Under the pieces are notes generated by a model. It was not told where the DNA came from, did no database searches, and was given only the letters and a program-made list of their open reading frames with translations. A DNA stretch of 64,000 nucleotides from Pseudomonadota bacterium. Its GTDB lineage: Bacteria > Desulfobacterota > Desulfobulbia > Desulfobulbales > Desulfocapsaceae. Below, one piece after another: positions 53,731-62,449 of this stretch (position 1 is the stretch's first letter; each line of letters starts with the position of its first letter). The position numbers and the translations under genes are program-made. The stretch is from assembly GCA_018820855.1 (NCBI GenBank), contig JAHJNL010000086.1, positions 86,828-150,827 on the forward strand. Direction: 5' to 3'.

Positions 53731-55032
53731 GTGAAGATAACAGCCTTGAATGGCTTTAAAGACATCGTGCCGGGTGAGGTGGAGCTCTGGCAGAAGGTGG
53801 AAACTGCAGCCCGTGATATTTTCTCGCGCTTCAATTTCTCCGAAATCAGGATGCCTATACTGGAGAAGACTGAACTCTTCGCCCGTTCCATCGGTGAGAC
53901 CACCGACATCGTCGAAAAGGAGATGTACACCTTTATCGATAAACAGATCACCATGCGGCCGGAAGCCACTGCCTCTCTGCTTCGGGCCTACATTCAGCAC
54001 GGTCTTCATGTGCAGAAACCTGTCCAGCGTCTCTTTACCATTGGCCCGATGTTTCGCCATGAACGTCCTCAGATGGGACGACTTCGTCAGTTTCATCAGA
54101 TGGATGTGGAAGTGATTGGCGCACAGAACCCAAGGGTTGATGCTGAACTCATGGCCATGGGAGCCATGCTCCTGGAGGAACTGGGAGTAACGGTGAGCCT
54201 GGAGTTGAACTCCCTTGGCTGCCCGGCCTGTCGCCCCGGTTTCCGCAAGACTCTGCTTGACTTCATAGAAGATCGATATGAGGCACTCTGTGATGACTGC
54301 AAACGGCGCAGCAACACTAATCCTCTGCGGGTCCTCGATTGCAAAAATCCTTCCTGTCGTGCCCAGGTGGTTGAGGCGCCTTCCATCCAGGAGCATCTCT
54401 GCCAGGAATGCAGCGATCATTTCGCAGTGGTTCAGAAAGGGCTGCAGCAACTTGGGGTCAGCTACAGTCTGAACAAGTTTATGGTTCGGGGCCTGGATTA
54501 TTATACCCGGACTACCTTTGAATTTATCACCGGGGATCTTGGTGCCCAGGCAGCAGTCGGTGCCGGAGGCCGCTATGATGGGTTGATTGAACAGCTCGGC
54601 GGTCCCAAAGTCCCTGGAATCGGTTTTGCTCTGGGCATGGAACGGCTTGTGCTGCTCTTACAGCAGAAGAAAGGGGCTGAGACTGTTCAAGGTGAGATGG
54701 ATCTCTTTGTGGCCGGTCTGGGAGAGACTGCCTCTCATTTTGTCTTTCCTCTGGTTCACGCTCTACGCAGAAAGGGTTTGCAGGTCGCCATGGATCATGA
54801 AGGGCGTAGCCTGAAAAGCCAGATGAAACAGGCGAACAAGGCAGGTGCTCACTATGTTCTGATCGTTGGCGAGGCAGAACTGGAGCAAGGTCAGGCTGTG
54901 TTACGAAATATGGATGATCAGAAACAGACAGATATTGAGATAGGCACTGGGATTGACAAATTATCACAATCTCTTCTTGAAATATGCAAACCACTGGACA
55001 AATTTTCAGACATTCTGACAAAAAGAATTTAA
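53731..55032 (+). CDS. hisS: Histidyl-tRNA synthetase
   Basis: Class II synthetase charging tRNA-His. The 433-residue protein has ALNGFKDIVPGE, motif 2-type FTIGPMFRHERPQMGRLRQFHQMDVEVIG, the His-specific RGLDYYTRTTFEF and GAGGRYDGL, and the C-terminal anticodon-binding domain. It starts with GTG at 53731, seven bases after GGAGG. aspS follows 216 bases later. Confidence 0.96.
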   Translation: MKITALNGFKDIVPGEVELWQKVETAARDIFSRFNFSEIRMPILEKTELFARSIGETTDIVEKEMYTFIDKQITMRPEATASLLRAYIQHGLHVQKPVQRLFTIGPMFRHERPQMGRLRQFHQMDVEVIGAQNPRVDAELMAMGAMLLEELGVTVSLELNSLGCPACRPGFRKTLLDFIEDRYEALCDDCKRRSNTNPLRVLDCKNPSCRAQVVEAPSIQEHLCQECSDHFAVVQKGLQQLGVSYSLNKFMVRGLDYYTRTTFEFITGDLGAQAAVGAGGRYDGLIEQLGGPKVPGIGFALGMERLVLLLQQKKGAETVQGEMDLFVAGLGETASHFVFPLVHALRRKGLQVAMDHEGRSLKSQMKQANKAGAHYVLIVGEAELEQGQAVLRNMDDQKQTDIEIGTGIDKLSQSLLEICKPLDKFSDILTKRI

Positions 55033-55059
55033 TATATAAAAGCGTAAGGTATCAGCTGC

Positions 55060-55223
55060 GATCCCAAATGAATGGAGATGGGTGAATGCTGGGTGATTTT
55101 ACTAAATAAAATAACAATAACTACGGAATGAAACTGTTCAGGAGTGCCTCAGCTTCGTTCATTTGAGTGTTGGCGTAATAGTAGAGCTATACGACAAGAC
55201 TCAAATGGACGTAGATGGGATCC
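55060..55223 (+). promoter_or_regulatory. Highly structured leader between hisS and aspS
   Basis: GATCCCA (55060-55066) pairs with TGGGATC (55217-55223) and would close the whole region. Inside, TTCATTTGAGT (55159-55169) pairs with ACTCAAATGGA (55200-55210), containing a smaller hairpin (CGTAATAG with CTATACG). TTCATTT can instead pair with AAATGAA (55066-55072), so two folds exclude each other, as in attenuators. It ends 25 bases before the aspS start. It is not a recognisable T-box. Confidence 0.5.
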
Positions 55224-55248
55224 TCACTGAAGAGGGACAAAAAAGCTT

Positions 55249-57036
55249 ATGGAATCAATGGGAACTATGCGCAGGACACATTCCTGCAACGATCTGACAA
55301 GTGCCAATATTGGTGAAGAAATAACTCTCATGGGCTGGGTTCTGCGCAGGCGGGATCACGGCGGTGTAATCTTTATTGATCTGCGTGATCGACATGGTTT
55401 GACCCAGGTTATTTTTAATCCTGAGGTGAACGCTGAAATCCATGCCAAGGCCCATCAGCTTCGCAGCGAATGGGTTATAGCTGTTCGTGGAACGGTTGCT
55501 GCCAGACTTGAAGGTATGGCGAATAAAAAACTTGCCACCGGTGAGATCGAGGTCTTTATTGATGAGCTGCGTATCCTGAATACCGCTGAAACTCCACCCT
55601 TCCCCCTGGATGAAGAGAGTGATGTTTCCGAAAATCTTCGTCTCCAGTATCGCTACATGGATCTGCGGCGACCTGAGATGACAGCCAATCTGGTCATGCG
55701 TCACACTGCGGTCCAATCTATCCGCAGTTATCTCAACGACAATGAGTTTCTTGAGGTTGAGACCCCCATGCTTACCCGTTCCACTCCGGAAGGGGCTCGG
55801 GACTATCTGGTGCCAAGCCGGGTCAATGCCGGGAAGTTTTATGCACTGCCGCAGTCTCCTCAGCTCTTCAAACAGCTGCTGATGATGGCCGGTATGGACC
55901 GCTATTACCAGATCGTCAAATGCTTCCGTGACGAGGATCTGCGCGCCGATCGCCAGCCCGAGTTCACCCAGATCGATATGGAGCTCTCCTTTATGAATGA
56001 GGAGCAGATCATTGAGATCACTGAGGGTATGATCGCCAAACTCTTTAAAGATACCCTGGATCTTGATGTGGCCCCACCCTTTCCTCGGATCAGCTATGAT
56101 GAGGCCATGAATCGTTTTGGCACTGACAGGCCTGATATCCGTTTTGGTTTCGAGTTGGTGGATCTGAGCGAGATTGCCCGTACCTGTTCTTTTAAAGTCT
56201 TCCGCTCCATTGCCGATGGCGGGGGAACCGTACGTGCTATCAATGCCAAAGGTTGTGCCGATTTTTCCCGTAAGGACCTTGATGTCCTCACCGACTATGT
56301 GGCACAGTTCGGGGCCAAAGGTCTTGCCTGGGTAAAGATGAAGGCAGATGGAGAGTGGCAGTCACCCATTGCCAAGTTCTTCAGTGACGAGGAACGGGCA
56401 GCCATGACAGAGGCACTGGATGCCGAAGAAGGGGATCTGCTCTTTTTCGGAGCGGACAAGGCCTCCGTGGTCTTCCCGGTCCTGGGTGAGCTGCGGGTCG
56501 AATTGGCGCGCCGTCTGAACCTGCTTGACAAGAAAACCTTTAGCTTTGTCTGGGTCACAGACTTTCCTCTGGTGGAGTATGATGAAAACAGGAAACGCTT
56601 TCAGGCCCTGCATCATCCCTTTACTGCCCCTAAAGAAGAAGATATCGATAAACTGGAAACGGATCCGGCAGCTGTTTATAGCCAGGCCTATGATCTGGTG
56701 CTGAACGGTACCGAGATCGGTGGTGGCTCTATCCGTATTCATCGCCGTGATATCCAGGCCCGTGTCCTGGCAGCGCTCGACATTGATGAAGCAGAGGCCA
56801 ACGACAAGTTCGGTTTCCTCCTCCGCGCCCTGGAGCTCGGTGCGCCGCCTCACGGCGGCCTGGCCTTTGGTCTGGACCGGCTGCTCATGATCATTACCGG
56901 TAGTGACTCCATCCGTGAAGTCATTGCCTTTCCCAAGACTCAGAAGGCCACGTGCCCGCTCACCGAGGCACCGGCGTCAGTTTCCAGGAAACAGCTCACT
57001 GAGCTCTATCTGCGACCGGACTGGAAAGAGTCCTGA
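55249..57036 (+). CDS. aspS: Aspartyl-tRNA synthetase (bacterial type)
   Basis: The 595-residue class II enzyme has the bacterial length with OB-fold N-domain (MGWVLRRRDHGGVIFIDLRDRHG), motif 1/2 region (FLEVETPMLTRSTPEGARDYLVPSR, FRDEDLRADRQPEFTQID), the GAD insertion domain (about residues 290-430) and motif 3 (GGLAFGLDRLLMIITG). It may be discriminating or not for tRNA-Asn; the sequence alone does not decide. ATG 55249 has GAGGGA 11 bases upstream; ATG 55267 is a possible shorter start. Confidence 0.95.
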   Translation: MESMGTMRRTHSCNDLTSANIGEEITLMGWVLRRRDHGGVIFIDLRDRHGLTQVIFNPEVNAEIHAKAHQLRSEWVIAVRGTVAARLEGMANKKLATGEIEVFIDELRILNTAETPPFPLDEESDVSENLRLQYRYMDLRRPEMTANLVMRHTAVQSIRSYLNDNEFLEVETPMLTRSTPEGARDYLVPSRVNAGKFYALPQSPQLFKQLLMMAGMDRYYQIVKCFRDEDLRADRQPEFTQIDMELSFMNEEQIIEITEGMIAKLFKDTLDLDVAPPFPRISYDEAMNRFGTDRPDIRFGFELVDLSEIARTCSFKVFRSIADGGGTVRAINAKGCADFSRKDLDVLTDYVAQFGAKGLAWVKMKADGEWQSPIAKFFSDEERAAMTEALDAEEGDLLFFGADKASVVFPVLGELRVELARRLNLLDKKTFSFVWVTDFPLVEYDENRKRFQALHHPFTAPKEEDIDKLETDPAAVYSQAYDLVLNGTEIGGGSIRIHRRDIQARVLAALDIDEAEANDKFGFLLRALELGAPPHGGLAFGLDRLLMIITGSDSIREVIAFPKTQKATCPLTEAPASVSRKQLTELYLRPDWKES

Positions 57037-57048
57037 TTGATCACTCTC

Positions 57049-57087
57049 GGCAGTCACCGCCTCACTGTGGTTGACTGCCATTTTTTT
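57049..57087 (+). terminator. Rho-independent terminator after aspS
   Basis: GGCAGTCA (57049-57056) pairs with TGACTGCC (57072-57079), with further CC/GG pairing inside, and is followed by seven T (57081-57087). Confidence 0.85.
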
Positions 57088-57246
57088 CTTTGCCCTCCTT
57101 TGCCACTCCTCCGGAATCCCGGTAAAGACAGGCAAAGAGTATTTTTGTCGGCAACTCATGTTGTAATAGTCGCGTTTTGCTTGCGATTTTATCTCGTGTC
57201 CTTGTCTGGTGAAGAATAACCCTCAACCTTTCTTATAAAACTCCCA

Positions 57247-57747
57247 GTGATTGCCAACGATTTTTTGCGAAAAATTCGCTACAGCCTTAATTTGAAAGAT
57301 AAAGAGATGATACAGATATTTCAGGCCTCCGGGCAGGAGATGCAGCAAGTTCAACTCAATACGTTACTGAAAAAAGAGGATGAAAAAGGATTCGTTCTCT
57401 GTTCGCATTCCCTGTTAAATGCCTTTCTGGACGGTCTTATCGTTTTCTACCGAGGTTCTCTGGAAAAAGGACCCGCACCGGATCAGCCAGTCAAAATAAA
57501 CAATAACGATATGTTGCGAAAGGTTCGCATTGCCCTTGCCTATCAGGATACGGATATGCTGGAAGTCTTCAGGCTTGCCGGGATCAAGATTTCCAAGTCT
57601 GAATTATCAGCCTTTTTTAGAAGAAGCGGTCATAAACATTATAAGGAATGTGGCGATCAATTCCTTCGCAATTTCCTGCAGGGCCTGGCTCTATACAAAA
57701 AAAGACCTGTCAGGCGAGATGCAATTTCCATAAAAGAAGACGTCTGA
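57247..57747 (+). CDS. DUF1456 (YehS-like) protein
   Basis: A 166-residue protein made of two homologous halves of about 70 residues: ANDFLRKIRYSLNLKDKEMIQIFQASG and NNDMLRKVRIALAYQDTDMLEVFRLAG, each followed by an LLxxxxEKGF- or FFRRSGHK-type segment and a LNxFLDGLI/LRNFLQGLA helix. This duplicated arrangement is that of the DUF1456/YehS family, whose function is unknown. It appears to start with GTG at 57247 and has a weak ribosome site. Confidence 0.78.
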   Translation: MIANDFLRKIRYSLNLKDKEMIQIFQASGQEMQQVQLNTLLKKEDEKGFVLCSHSLLNAFLDGLIVFYRGSLEKGPAPDQPVKINNNDMLRKVRIALAYQDTDMLEVFRLAGIKISKSELSAFFRRSGHKHYKECGDQFLRNFLQGLALYKKRPVRRDAISIKEDV

Positions 57748-57916
57748 GTCAGAAGGAAAAAATCCCGGATGGCGACTCACCGTCAAGGTGATTCTCTCTG
57801 GGCCATGAAAGCAATACAGGGTCCGGTTCGTCCAGAATATCATCGTATCCTTTTGAAAACCTGGGCTTGCTTCCCAGAGTTTAAATTATAAGTAATACAT
57901 GCTGTAAGGGGTTGCT

Positions 57917-58333
57917 ATGAGAGAAGAGGCAGCGCGGGAACTGCAAGCGTTTCTTGAAGAATGGAAAGAACCGCCTGGAAAAAACAGAGAAATATTTTTA
58001 CATCTCAGGGAATACCTGAGTAAAAAAGAGGGCGTTACCCTCGATTTCATTGCACGGCCTGGTGTCACCTATTCTCTCAGGGCTGTGCATGCAGATCAGA
58101 AAGAAAAAGCTCTTTTTGTCATGGTTGATGTCATTGAAGATGTTTCCCGATGGCTTTCCGTCTGTTTTTACAGTGAAATGATAGCAGATCCGGAAGAAAG
58201 AGGCGACCAGGTACCAGGGGGGTTGCTCGGCGAAGATGCCGTGTGCTTCGATCTTGAAGAACGGGATGAGGCGTTAATCCGCTATGTGGAATCCCGTCTG
58301 GACGAGGCCTGCAAGAACGCTGCAAAGGAGTAG
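57917..58333 (+). CDS. Conserved hypothetical acidic protein
   Basis: A 138-residue soluble protein, rich in Glu, with an alpha-beta pattern: an amphipathic helix (residues 1-35), then GVTLDFIARPGVTYSLRAVHADQ, ALFVMVDVIEDVSRWLSVCFYSEMI, and an acidic helical tail ending ESRLDEACKNAAKE. Similar proteins occur in sulfate reducers as I recall, without a known role. AGGGG lies seven bases before the ATG. No domain is recognised. Confidence 0.65.
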   Translation: MREEAARELQAFLEEWKEPPGKNREIFLHLREYLSKKEGVTLDFIARPGVTYSLRAVHADQKEKALFVMVDVIEDVSRWLSVCFYSEMIADPEERGDQVPGGLLGEDAVCFDLEERDEALIRYVESRLDEACKNAAKE

Positions 58334-58561
58334 CCCTGTTTCTGCTTTGGCAGAGGAACGCGGAGAGATCGGTGTTGTTGCCTGTGAGACAAGACGTTAA
58401 GCAGGGCAGCCGATCTGCTGGCATTCTCTCTACCATCAATCCAGACACGCTGCACTTCTTTAGAAAAGTGACATCCGCAGTGATTCTCACATGTGTTAGA
58501 TCTGCAACACCACATCAGCAGAAGCTTTTTCGCGACCCGCTTATCTCTTGGCTGACCGGGG

Positions 58562-58789
58562 TCAGGAGTGAACGCCGAACTCTGCCAGCTGGATCAGGAA
58601 CACCCAGATCCCGGTAAGAAACATGAGGCCAATGGCCATGGCTGCAAAGGCGGTATCGATTTTTTTCTGATAGCGTTTGAGCAATCGTTTGAGTGAGTTG
58701 TTTTTGTTACGGTTGACCTGGGCCCAGCATCCTGCCGGCAGGGCTTGCTGAAGATAGTGGTGTTGACTGATGCGGTTGCTTTTTTTCAT
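58562..58789 (-). CDS. Small single-span membrane protein
   Basis: A 75-residue protein: basic N-terminal half (residues 1-44, NKNNSLKRLLKRYQKK) and one membrane helix (about 46-68, FAAMAIGLMFLTGIWVFLIQL). GGAGG nine bases before the ATG strongly supports translation. It has a perfect palindrome in its promoter region. No family is recognised. Confidence 0.66.
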   Translation of the reverse strand: MKKSNRISQHHYLQQALPAGCWAQVNRNKNNSLKRLLKRYQKKIDTAFAAMAIGLMFLTGIWVFLIQLAEFGVHS

Positions 58790-58835
58790 GATAGATTCCT
58801 CCGTTGTTCTATTTAGAGGAAGTGTAACAGGGTCA

Positions 58836-58856
58836 GGTGCTCACAGAGTGAGCACC
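58836..58856. promoter_or_regulatory. 21-bp perfect palindrome, probable operator
   Basis: Arms GGTGCTCAC (58836-58844) and GTGAGCACC (58848-58856) flank AGA. It lies 47-67 bases upstream of the small membrane-protein start, next to TTGAC reading leftward. On the plus strand an A run, not a T run, follows, so a regulator-binding site is more likely than a terminator. Confidence 0.5.
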
Positions 58857-59185
58857 GTCAAAAAAAGAAAAAAAGTTTTTGGCATTGAGAATTGTGCTGT
58901 GCAGGAAGTTTGGCCTGGAAAAAAGGAAAAACGACAGGCAAAGGCCATGGTTGTCTGGGCATCATGGTAGTCCGCACCAGTCACACCTGTTTCTTCCTTC
59001 TCTCGGAGCCGGTAGAAGGGCATTCCGCCAGGTCGTGTCCAAAACAGAGCAAAAAGGCTATCTCGTGACGAAGGAGACCCGGCATTCCAACGGCCTGATT
59101 TTTCTTGCCATTAAACAGGGAAATGGGGTAGCCTAGGTTTATTGCCGCTTTGTTTTCATCCATTAACACAGCTGAGAATATTGCC
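58857..59185. other. Intergenic region with a possible threonine-aldolase remnant
   Basis: About 330 bases without a supported gene. A stretch at 58945-58979 is about 80 percent identical over 34 bases to part of the aldolase gene at 59951-59984, and in the matching minus frame gives YHDAQTTM against FHEAQTNM of the aldolase. The rest does not align, so at most a short decayed copy is present. Confidence 0.35.
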
Positions 59186-59569
59186 ATGAGTGAAAGATAC
59201 TTTTTGTTTCCCGTGACCCTCATTTTCATGAGCACCTTTTTTTTACTGGATCCTGCTGCAGTCGTGGCTAAAGGATGTTTGAACGGGAGCTGTCACCAGG
59301 AACTGACCCAGATGCAGTATGTGCATGGGCCGGTGGCGGCAGAGATGGCTGGGGCCGATGGCTGTGTGATGTGCCATTTACCGAATGGTCAGTCCTGCAC
59401 TGCCAGCATGGCCGGAAAATTTACCCTCAAGGGTAAGGATATCTGCCTTATCTGTCACGAAAAAGGGATGGGAACCCAGCATACCGAGTCCGAGGTCGAG
59501 AGCAAGTGCCTGACCTGTCATGCACCGCACGGTTCTGATGTGAGTCCGCAGATGCTGCGTGCCAAATAG
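59186..59569 (+). CDS. Periplasmic tetrahaem c-type cytochrome
   Basis: A 127-residue exported protein. Residues 1-25 are a signal peptide (RYFLFPVTLIFMSTFFLLDPAAVVA). Haem-binding sites are CLNGSCH (a CX4CH variant), CVMCH, CLICH and CLTCH, the last two in the doubled-CXXCH arrangement. It would carry electrons in the periplasm. The ATG at 59186 is chosen from the signal peptide; the frame extends 12 codons upstream. No partner oxidoreductase lies next to it. Confidence 0.8.
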   Translation: MSERYFLFPVTLIFMSTFFLLDPAAVVAKGCLNGSCHQELTQMQYVHGPVAAEMAGADGCVMCHLPNGQSCTASMAGKFTLKGKDICLICHEKGMGTQHTESEVESKCLTCHAPHGSDVSPQMLRAK

Positions 59570-59779
59570 ATCTTTCTCTGAGACAACTCAGGCTTTGCCC
59601 TTTCCTCCCCTTTGTCTTTTCTCAAGGGTGAATTCAAATTGCCGGCACAGCACGAGCCATCTTTGGCATGTAACAGGGCAGTGGTGTTACGGAGTGAGTG
59701 TCGTCCTGGAAAAACAAAAAAAGAGATAGTTGGGTGAGGAAATATACTCTGTTACCAAGCTATTACTCTGTACCTGGGA

Positions 59780-60796
59780 TCAGCCTGAGAAGAATTCTTT
59801 GTAGGCCTCGACCACCCGCTGGATATCCTCTTCAGCAACATCCAGGTGTGTCACCAGGCGAACCTTTGCCCCGCCGCTAACCAGAATACCGCGCTGCTGT
59901 AAGAATTCTGGCAACAGGGCTGCGGATTCACTTGGAAAATCAACATAAACCATGTTTGTCTGGGCTTCATGAAAGTCCACAGCAATCTCATCGATATCGC
60001 TCAGGCCTTGGGCCAGCAGAGCTGCATTTTCATGATCTTCAGCCAGTCGCTGTCTGTTGTGCGCCAGAGCAAAGATCCCTGCGGCTGCGAGTATCCCGGC
60101 CTGGCGCATACCGCCGCCAAGCATCTTTCGCCATTTCCTGGCCTCCCGGATCAGTTCACTGCTTGCACAGAGCAGAGAGCCGACAGGGGCTCCAAGTCCT
60201 TTTGAGAGACAGAGAGATACAGAGTCAAAGTATGTTGCAATGACCGCCGCCGAGACATTGCGTTTAAGGGCAGCATTAAAGATCCGGGCACCGTCGAGGT
60301 GGATTTGCAGTCCTTCATCTTTGGCAAAGGAGGCAGCACTTGCCAGATAGTGCATGGGCAAAGCCTTGCCGGCCTGGGTGTTTTCCAGGCAGAGCAGGCG
60401 GGTACGGGCACAATGAAAATCATCGGGTTTGATATACCTTTTCACTTTGGCCAGATCAAGAGTGGAATCAGGTTCGAATTCGATCGGTTGCGGTTGGATG
60501 GAGCCGAGAACTGCCGCTCCACCTCCCTCATATCGGTAGGTGTGGGCTTGTTGCCCCACGATGTACTCGTCTCCCCGCTGACAGTGACTGAGCAGGGCCA
60601 GGAGATTTGTCTGGGTGCCACTGGAAGCAAAGAGGGCGGACTCAAAACCCAGCATATCCGCTGCCATCTTTTCAAGACGGTTGACAGTCGGGTCCTCTGC
60701 AAAGACATCGTCACCTACGTCTGCCTGGGCCATGGCAGAACGCATGGCTGGGCCGGGCCGGGTGACTGTGTCGCTTCTCAAGTCGATTATTTTCAT
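59780..60796 (-). CDS. ltaE: Low-specificity L-threonine aldolase
   Basis: PLP enzyme cleaving L-threonine or allo-threonine to glycine and acetaldehyde. The 338-residue protein starts MKIIDLRSDTVTRP and has the family motifs GDDVFAEDPTVNRLE, SGTQTNLLA, HLDGARIFNAA and the PLP lysine in SLCLSKGLGAPVGS. AGGA lies eight bases before 60796, so the longer frame upstream is rejected. It follows the AEC transporter gene by 40 bases on the same strand, so they may form one unit. Confidence 0.93.
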   Translation of the reverse strand: MKIIDLRSDTVTRPGPAMRSAMAQADVGDDVFAEDPTVNRLEKMAADMLGFESALFASSGTQTNLLALLSHCQRGDEYIVGQQAHTYRYEGGGAAVLGSIQPQPIEFEPDSTLDLAKVKRYIKPDDFHCARTRLLCLENTQAGKALPMHYLASAASFAKDEGLQIHLDGARIFNAALKRNVSAAVIATYFDSVSLCLSKGLGAPVGSLLCASSELIREARKWRKMLGGGMRQAGILAAAGIFALAHNRQRLAEDHENAALLAQGLSDIDEIAVDFHEAQTNMVYVDFPSESAALLPEFLQQRGILVSGGAKVRLVTHLDVAEEDIQRVVEAYKEFFSG

Positions 60797-60836
60797 GGCG
60801 TTATCCTGTGTTGCTGTAAAAGAGCTGTTTTCTCCG

Positions 60837-61733
60837 CTATAAAAACAGCGCCAGCAGGGAGAGGCTGGCAAAAGAGAGGAGGATACCCCAGCCCACCAGG
60901 GCGGCTGTCAGTTTTGGGGCCAATCCTGCACTCATGGCCATGGCCCCTGCTGTGACCATGGGCGGCATGCCCGCCTCAAAGATGGCTATGCGGGATGCAG
61001 GGGTATCAAGGCCCAGAAGCTGACAGATGAGGAGGGCGGCGACGGGGGCAATGATCAGTTTTACAGTCAGACCGAAGCAGAAGGGAAGGCCCTGTCCCGG
61101 AGCCAGTCTGATTTTCAGCTGCAGGCCGATGGCGAACATTACCACGGGCACAAGTGAGGAACCTATGAGAGCCAGGCTTCCGGCAATGGCCGGCTGCTGC
61201 AGCTGTTTTGCGAAAAGGAGCGCAGTGAGCAGGGCGAGAAATGGCGGAAAGGTGAGGATTCTTCTGGTAATTGCTCCTGCACCCTGTTGCTCTTGTTTGC
61301 TGTAGAAGGCGAGAACAAGAGAACCGTAGGTGGCCAGGGCCAGGAATGATCCGAACTGGTCATAGATAATACCATAGGAGACCATGTCCGTGCTAAAAAA
61401 GGCAGCAATCATGGGGATACCGAGAAAAGAGGTGTTTCCCAGAGGGACGGTAAGGAGAAGCACTGCAGTAACCTCCCGGGACCAACTGAACAGACGGCTG
61501 GCAATCACCACCATGACGGCCCCGAGGCCTGTCATGAACCAGGGCATGAGAATCAGGATAAAGAGATCCATGGAAAAGGAAAGTGTTGGCACCTGACGCA
61601 GGATAAGGGCTGGCAGTGCAATCCAGATAACATAGAGGTTCAGGGTCAGTGGCGCATTATCGGCAAAAACAGTCAGTCGTTGCAGGATGATACCGGCAGC
61701 GAGACAGATGAAGATGAGGATGAAATTTTCCAT
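60837..61733 (-). CDS. AEC-family (auxin efflux carrier-like) transporter
   Basis: A 298-residue inner-membrane protein with about ten membrane segments in two five-helix repeats, with the family pattern NLYVIWIALPALILRQV near the start, GNTSFLGIPM in the middle and MPPMVTAGAMA near the end. Bacterial members carry malate, malonate or other small organic acids. Position upstream of the threonine aldolase suggests amino- or organic-acid transport, which is inference. Confidence 0.82.
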   Translation of the reverse strand: MENFILIFICLAAGIILQRLTVFADNAPLTLNLYVIWIALPALILRQVPTLSFSMDLFILILMPWFMTGLGAVMVVIASRLFSWSREVTAVLLLTVPLGNTSFLGIPMIAAFFSTDMVSYGIIYDQFGSFLALATYGSLVLAFYSKQEQQGAGAITRRILTFPPFLALLTALLFAKQLQQPAIAGSLALIGSSLVPVVMFAIGLQLKIRLAPGQGLPFCFGLTVKLIIAPVAALLICQLLGLDTPASRIAIFEAGMPPMVTAGAMAMSAGLAPKLTAALVGWGILLSFASLSLLALFL

Positions 61734-62039
61734 TTGTCAGAAGTAGTGAATTTTTGGTAGGGTGTTGAACTGTCTGTGGATGGATACCGGAGCATCATTA
61801 TGGACGATGTGGGCACCGCCTGTCTATCATACGCAAGCAGGTGACTTTTATCATGTATAAACTAACTTTTTTTCCTTTTTTTTTCGACCCCGCCCTACGC
61901 TCAGGCGGAAAAAAGAAGCGAGCCCAAAGCTGGACTGAGCGGTTTGCTGCTAACCTCAGCCAAGACCAGGCTGTAACTACTGAACTTCGTCAGGCCTTGC
62001 CGGGCGCAGGACGGAACTGATTTTTGTGAGGATAAGACG
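61734..62039. other. Intergenic region before the dsrE-like gene
   Basis: 306 bases upstream of the leftward AEC gene and the rightward DsrE-family gene. It contains a GC-rich hairpin (CCGCC...GGCGG around 61889-61905), a second GC-rich folded stretch (61975-62015), and near 61843-61861 an AT-rich promoter-like segment. A passing resemblance of 61975-62015 to bacterial SRP RNA was rejected because the GGAA loop is missing. Confidence 0.45.
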
Positions 62040-62390
62040 ATGACATATAATGCGGTTTTTCATGTGGATCAAAATGATGATGCGGTCATGAATCTGGCTC
62101 TGACCAATGTTATTAATCTGCTCATCGCCATTCCCGGCCAAGAGCATGATCTGGTGGTTCTTTTTAACGGACCGGGAGCCAAGCTTGTTACCCGGGATAA
62201 TGTGACTTCCTATCTCGAGCGAATCAAGGATCTGGCAGCAAAGGGAGTACGTTTTCAGATATGTAAAAATGCCATGATTCGTTTTGAGATCAGCCCCGAG
62301 CAGATCCTTGATGAGTTCGAGATCATCCCAGCCGGCATCGTGACCCTTATTGATCTGCAGAATGACGGTTTTTCCTATATCAAACCTTGA
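62040..62390 (+). CDS. DsrE-family protein
   Basis: A 116-residue protein of the DsrE/YchN fold with MTYNAVFHVDQND at the N-terminus, HDLVVLFNGPGAKLV and the single conserved cysteine in VRFQICKNAM (about residue 77), the position that carries a persulfide in DsrE. GAGGA lies before the ATG. It is followed by the cobalamin riboswitch, so transcription may run on. It is only distantly like the other DsrE protein at 4917-5267. Confidence 0.8.
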   Translation: MTYNAVFHVDQNDDAVMNLALTNVINLLIAIPGQEHDLVVLFNGPGAKLVTRDNVTSYLERIKDLAAKGVRFQICKNAMIRFEISPEQILDEFEIIPAGIVTLIDLQNDGFSYIKP

Positions 62391-62449
62391 TGTTGTAATG
62401 GGGTTGCAAATAAAATCTTGACGTGACAAGGAGTTGTCGGTAGTTTTGT

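Noticed and set aside
53638..54450. 270-codon minus-strand frame over hisS
   Set aside because: Antisense to hisS, no ribosome site, no recognisable domain.
61975..62020. Resemblance to the bacterial SRP RNA core (GTCAGGCC...)
   Set aside because: The invariant GGAA tetraloop and GCAGCC side are missing, and no full hairpin of about 100 bases could be drawn.
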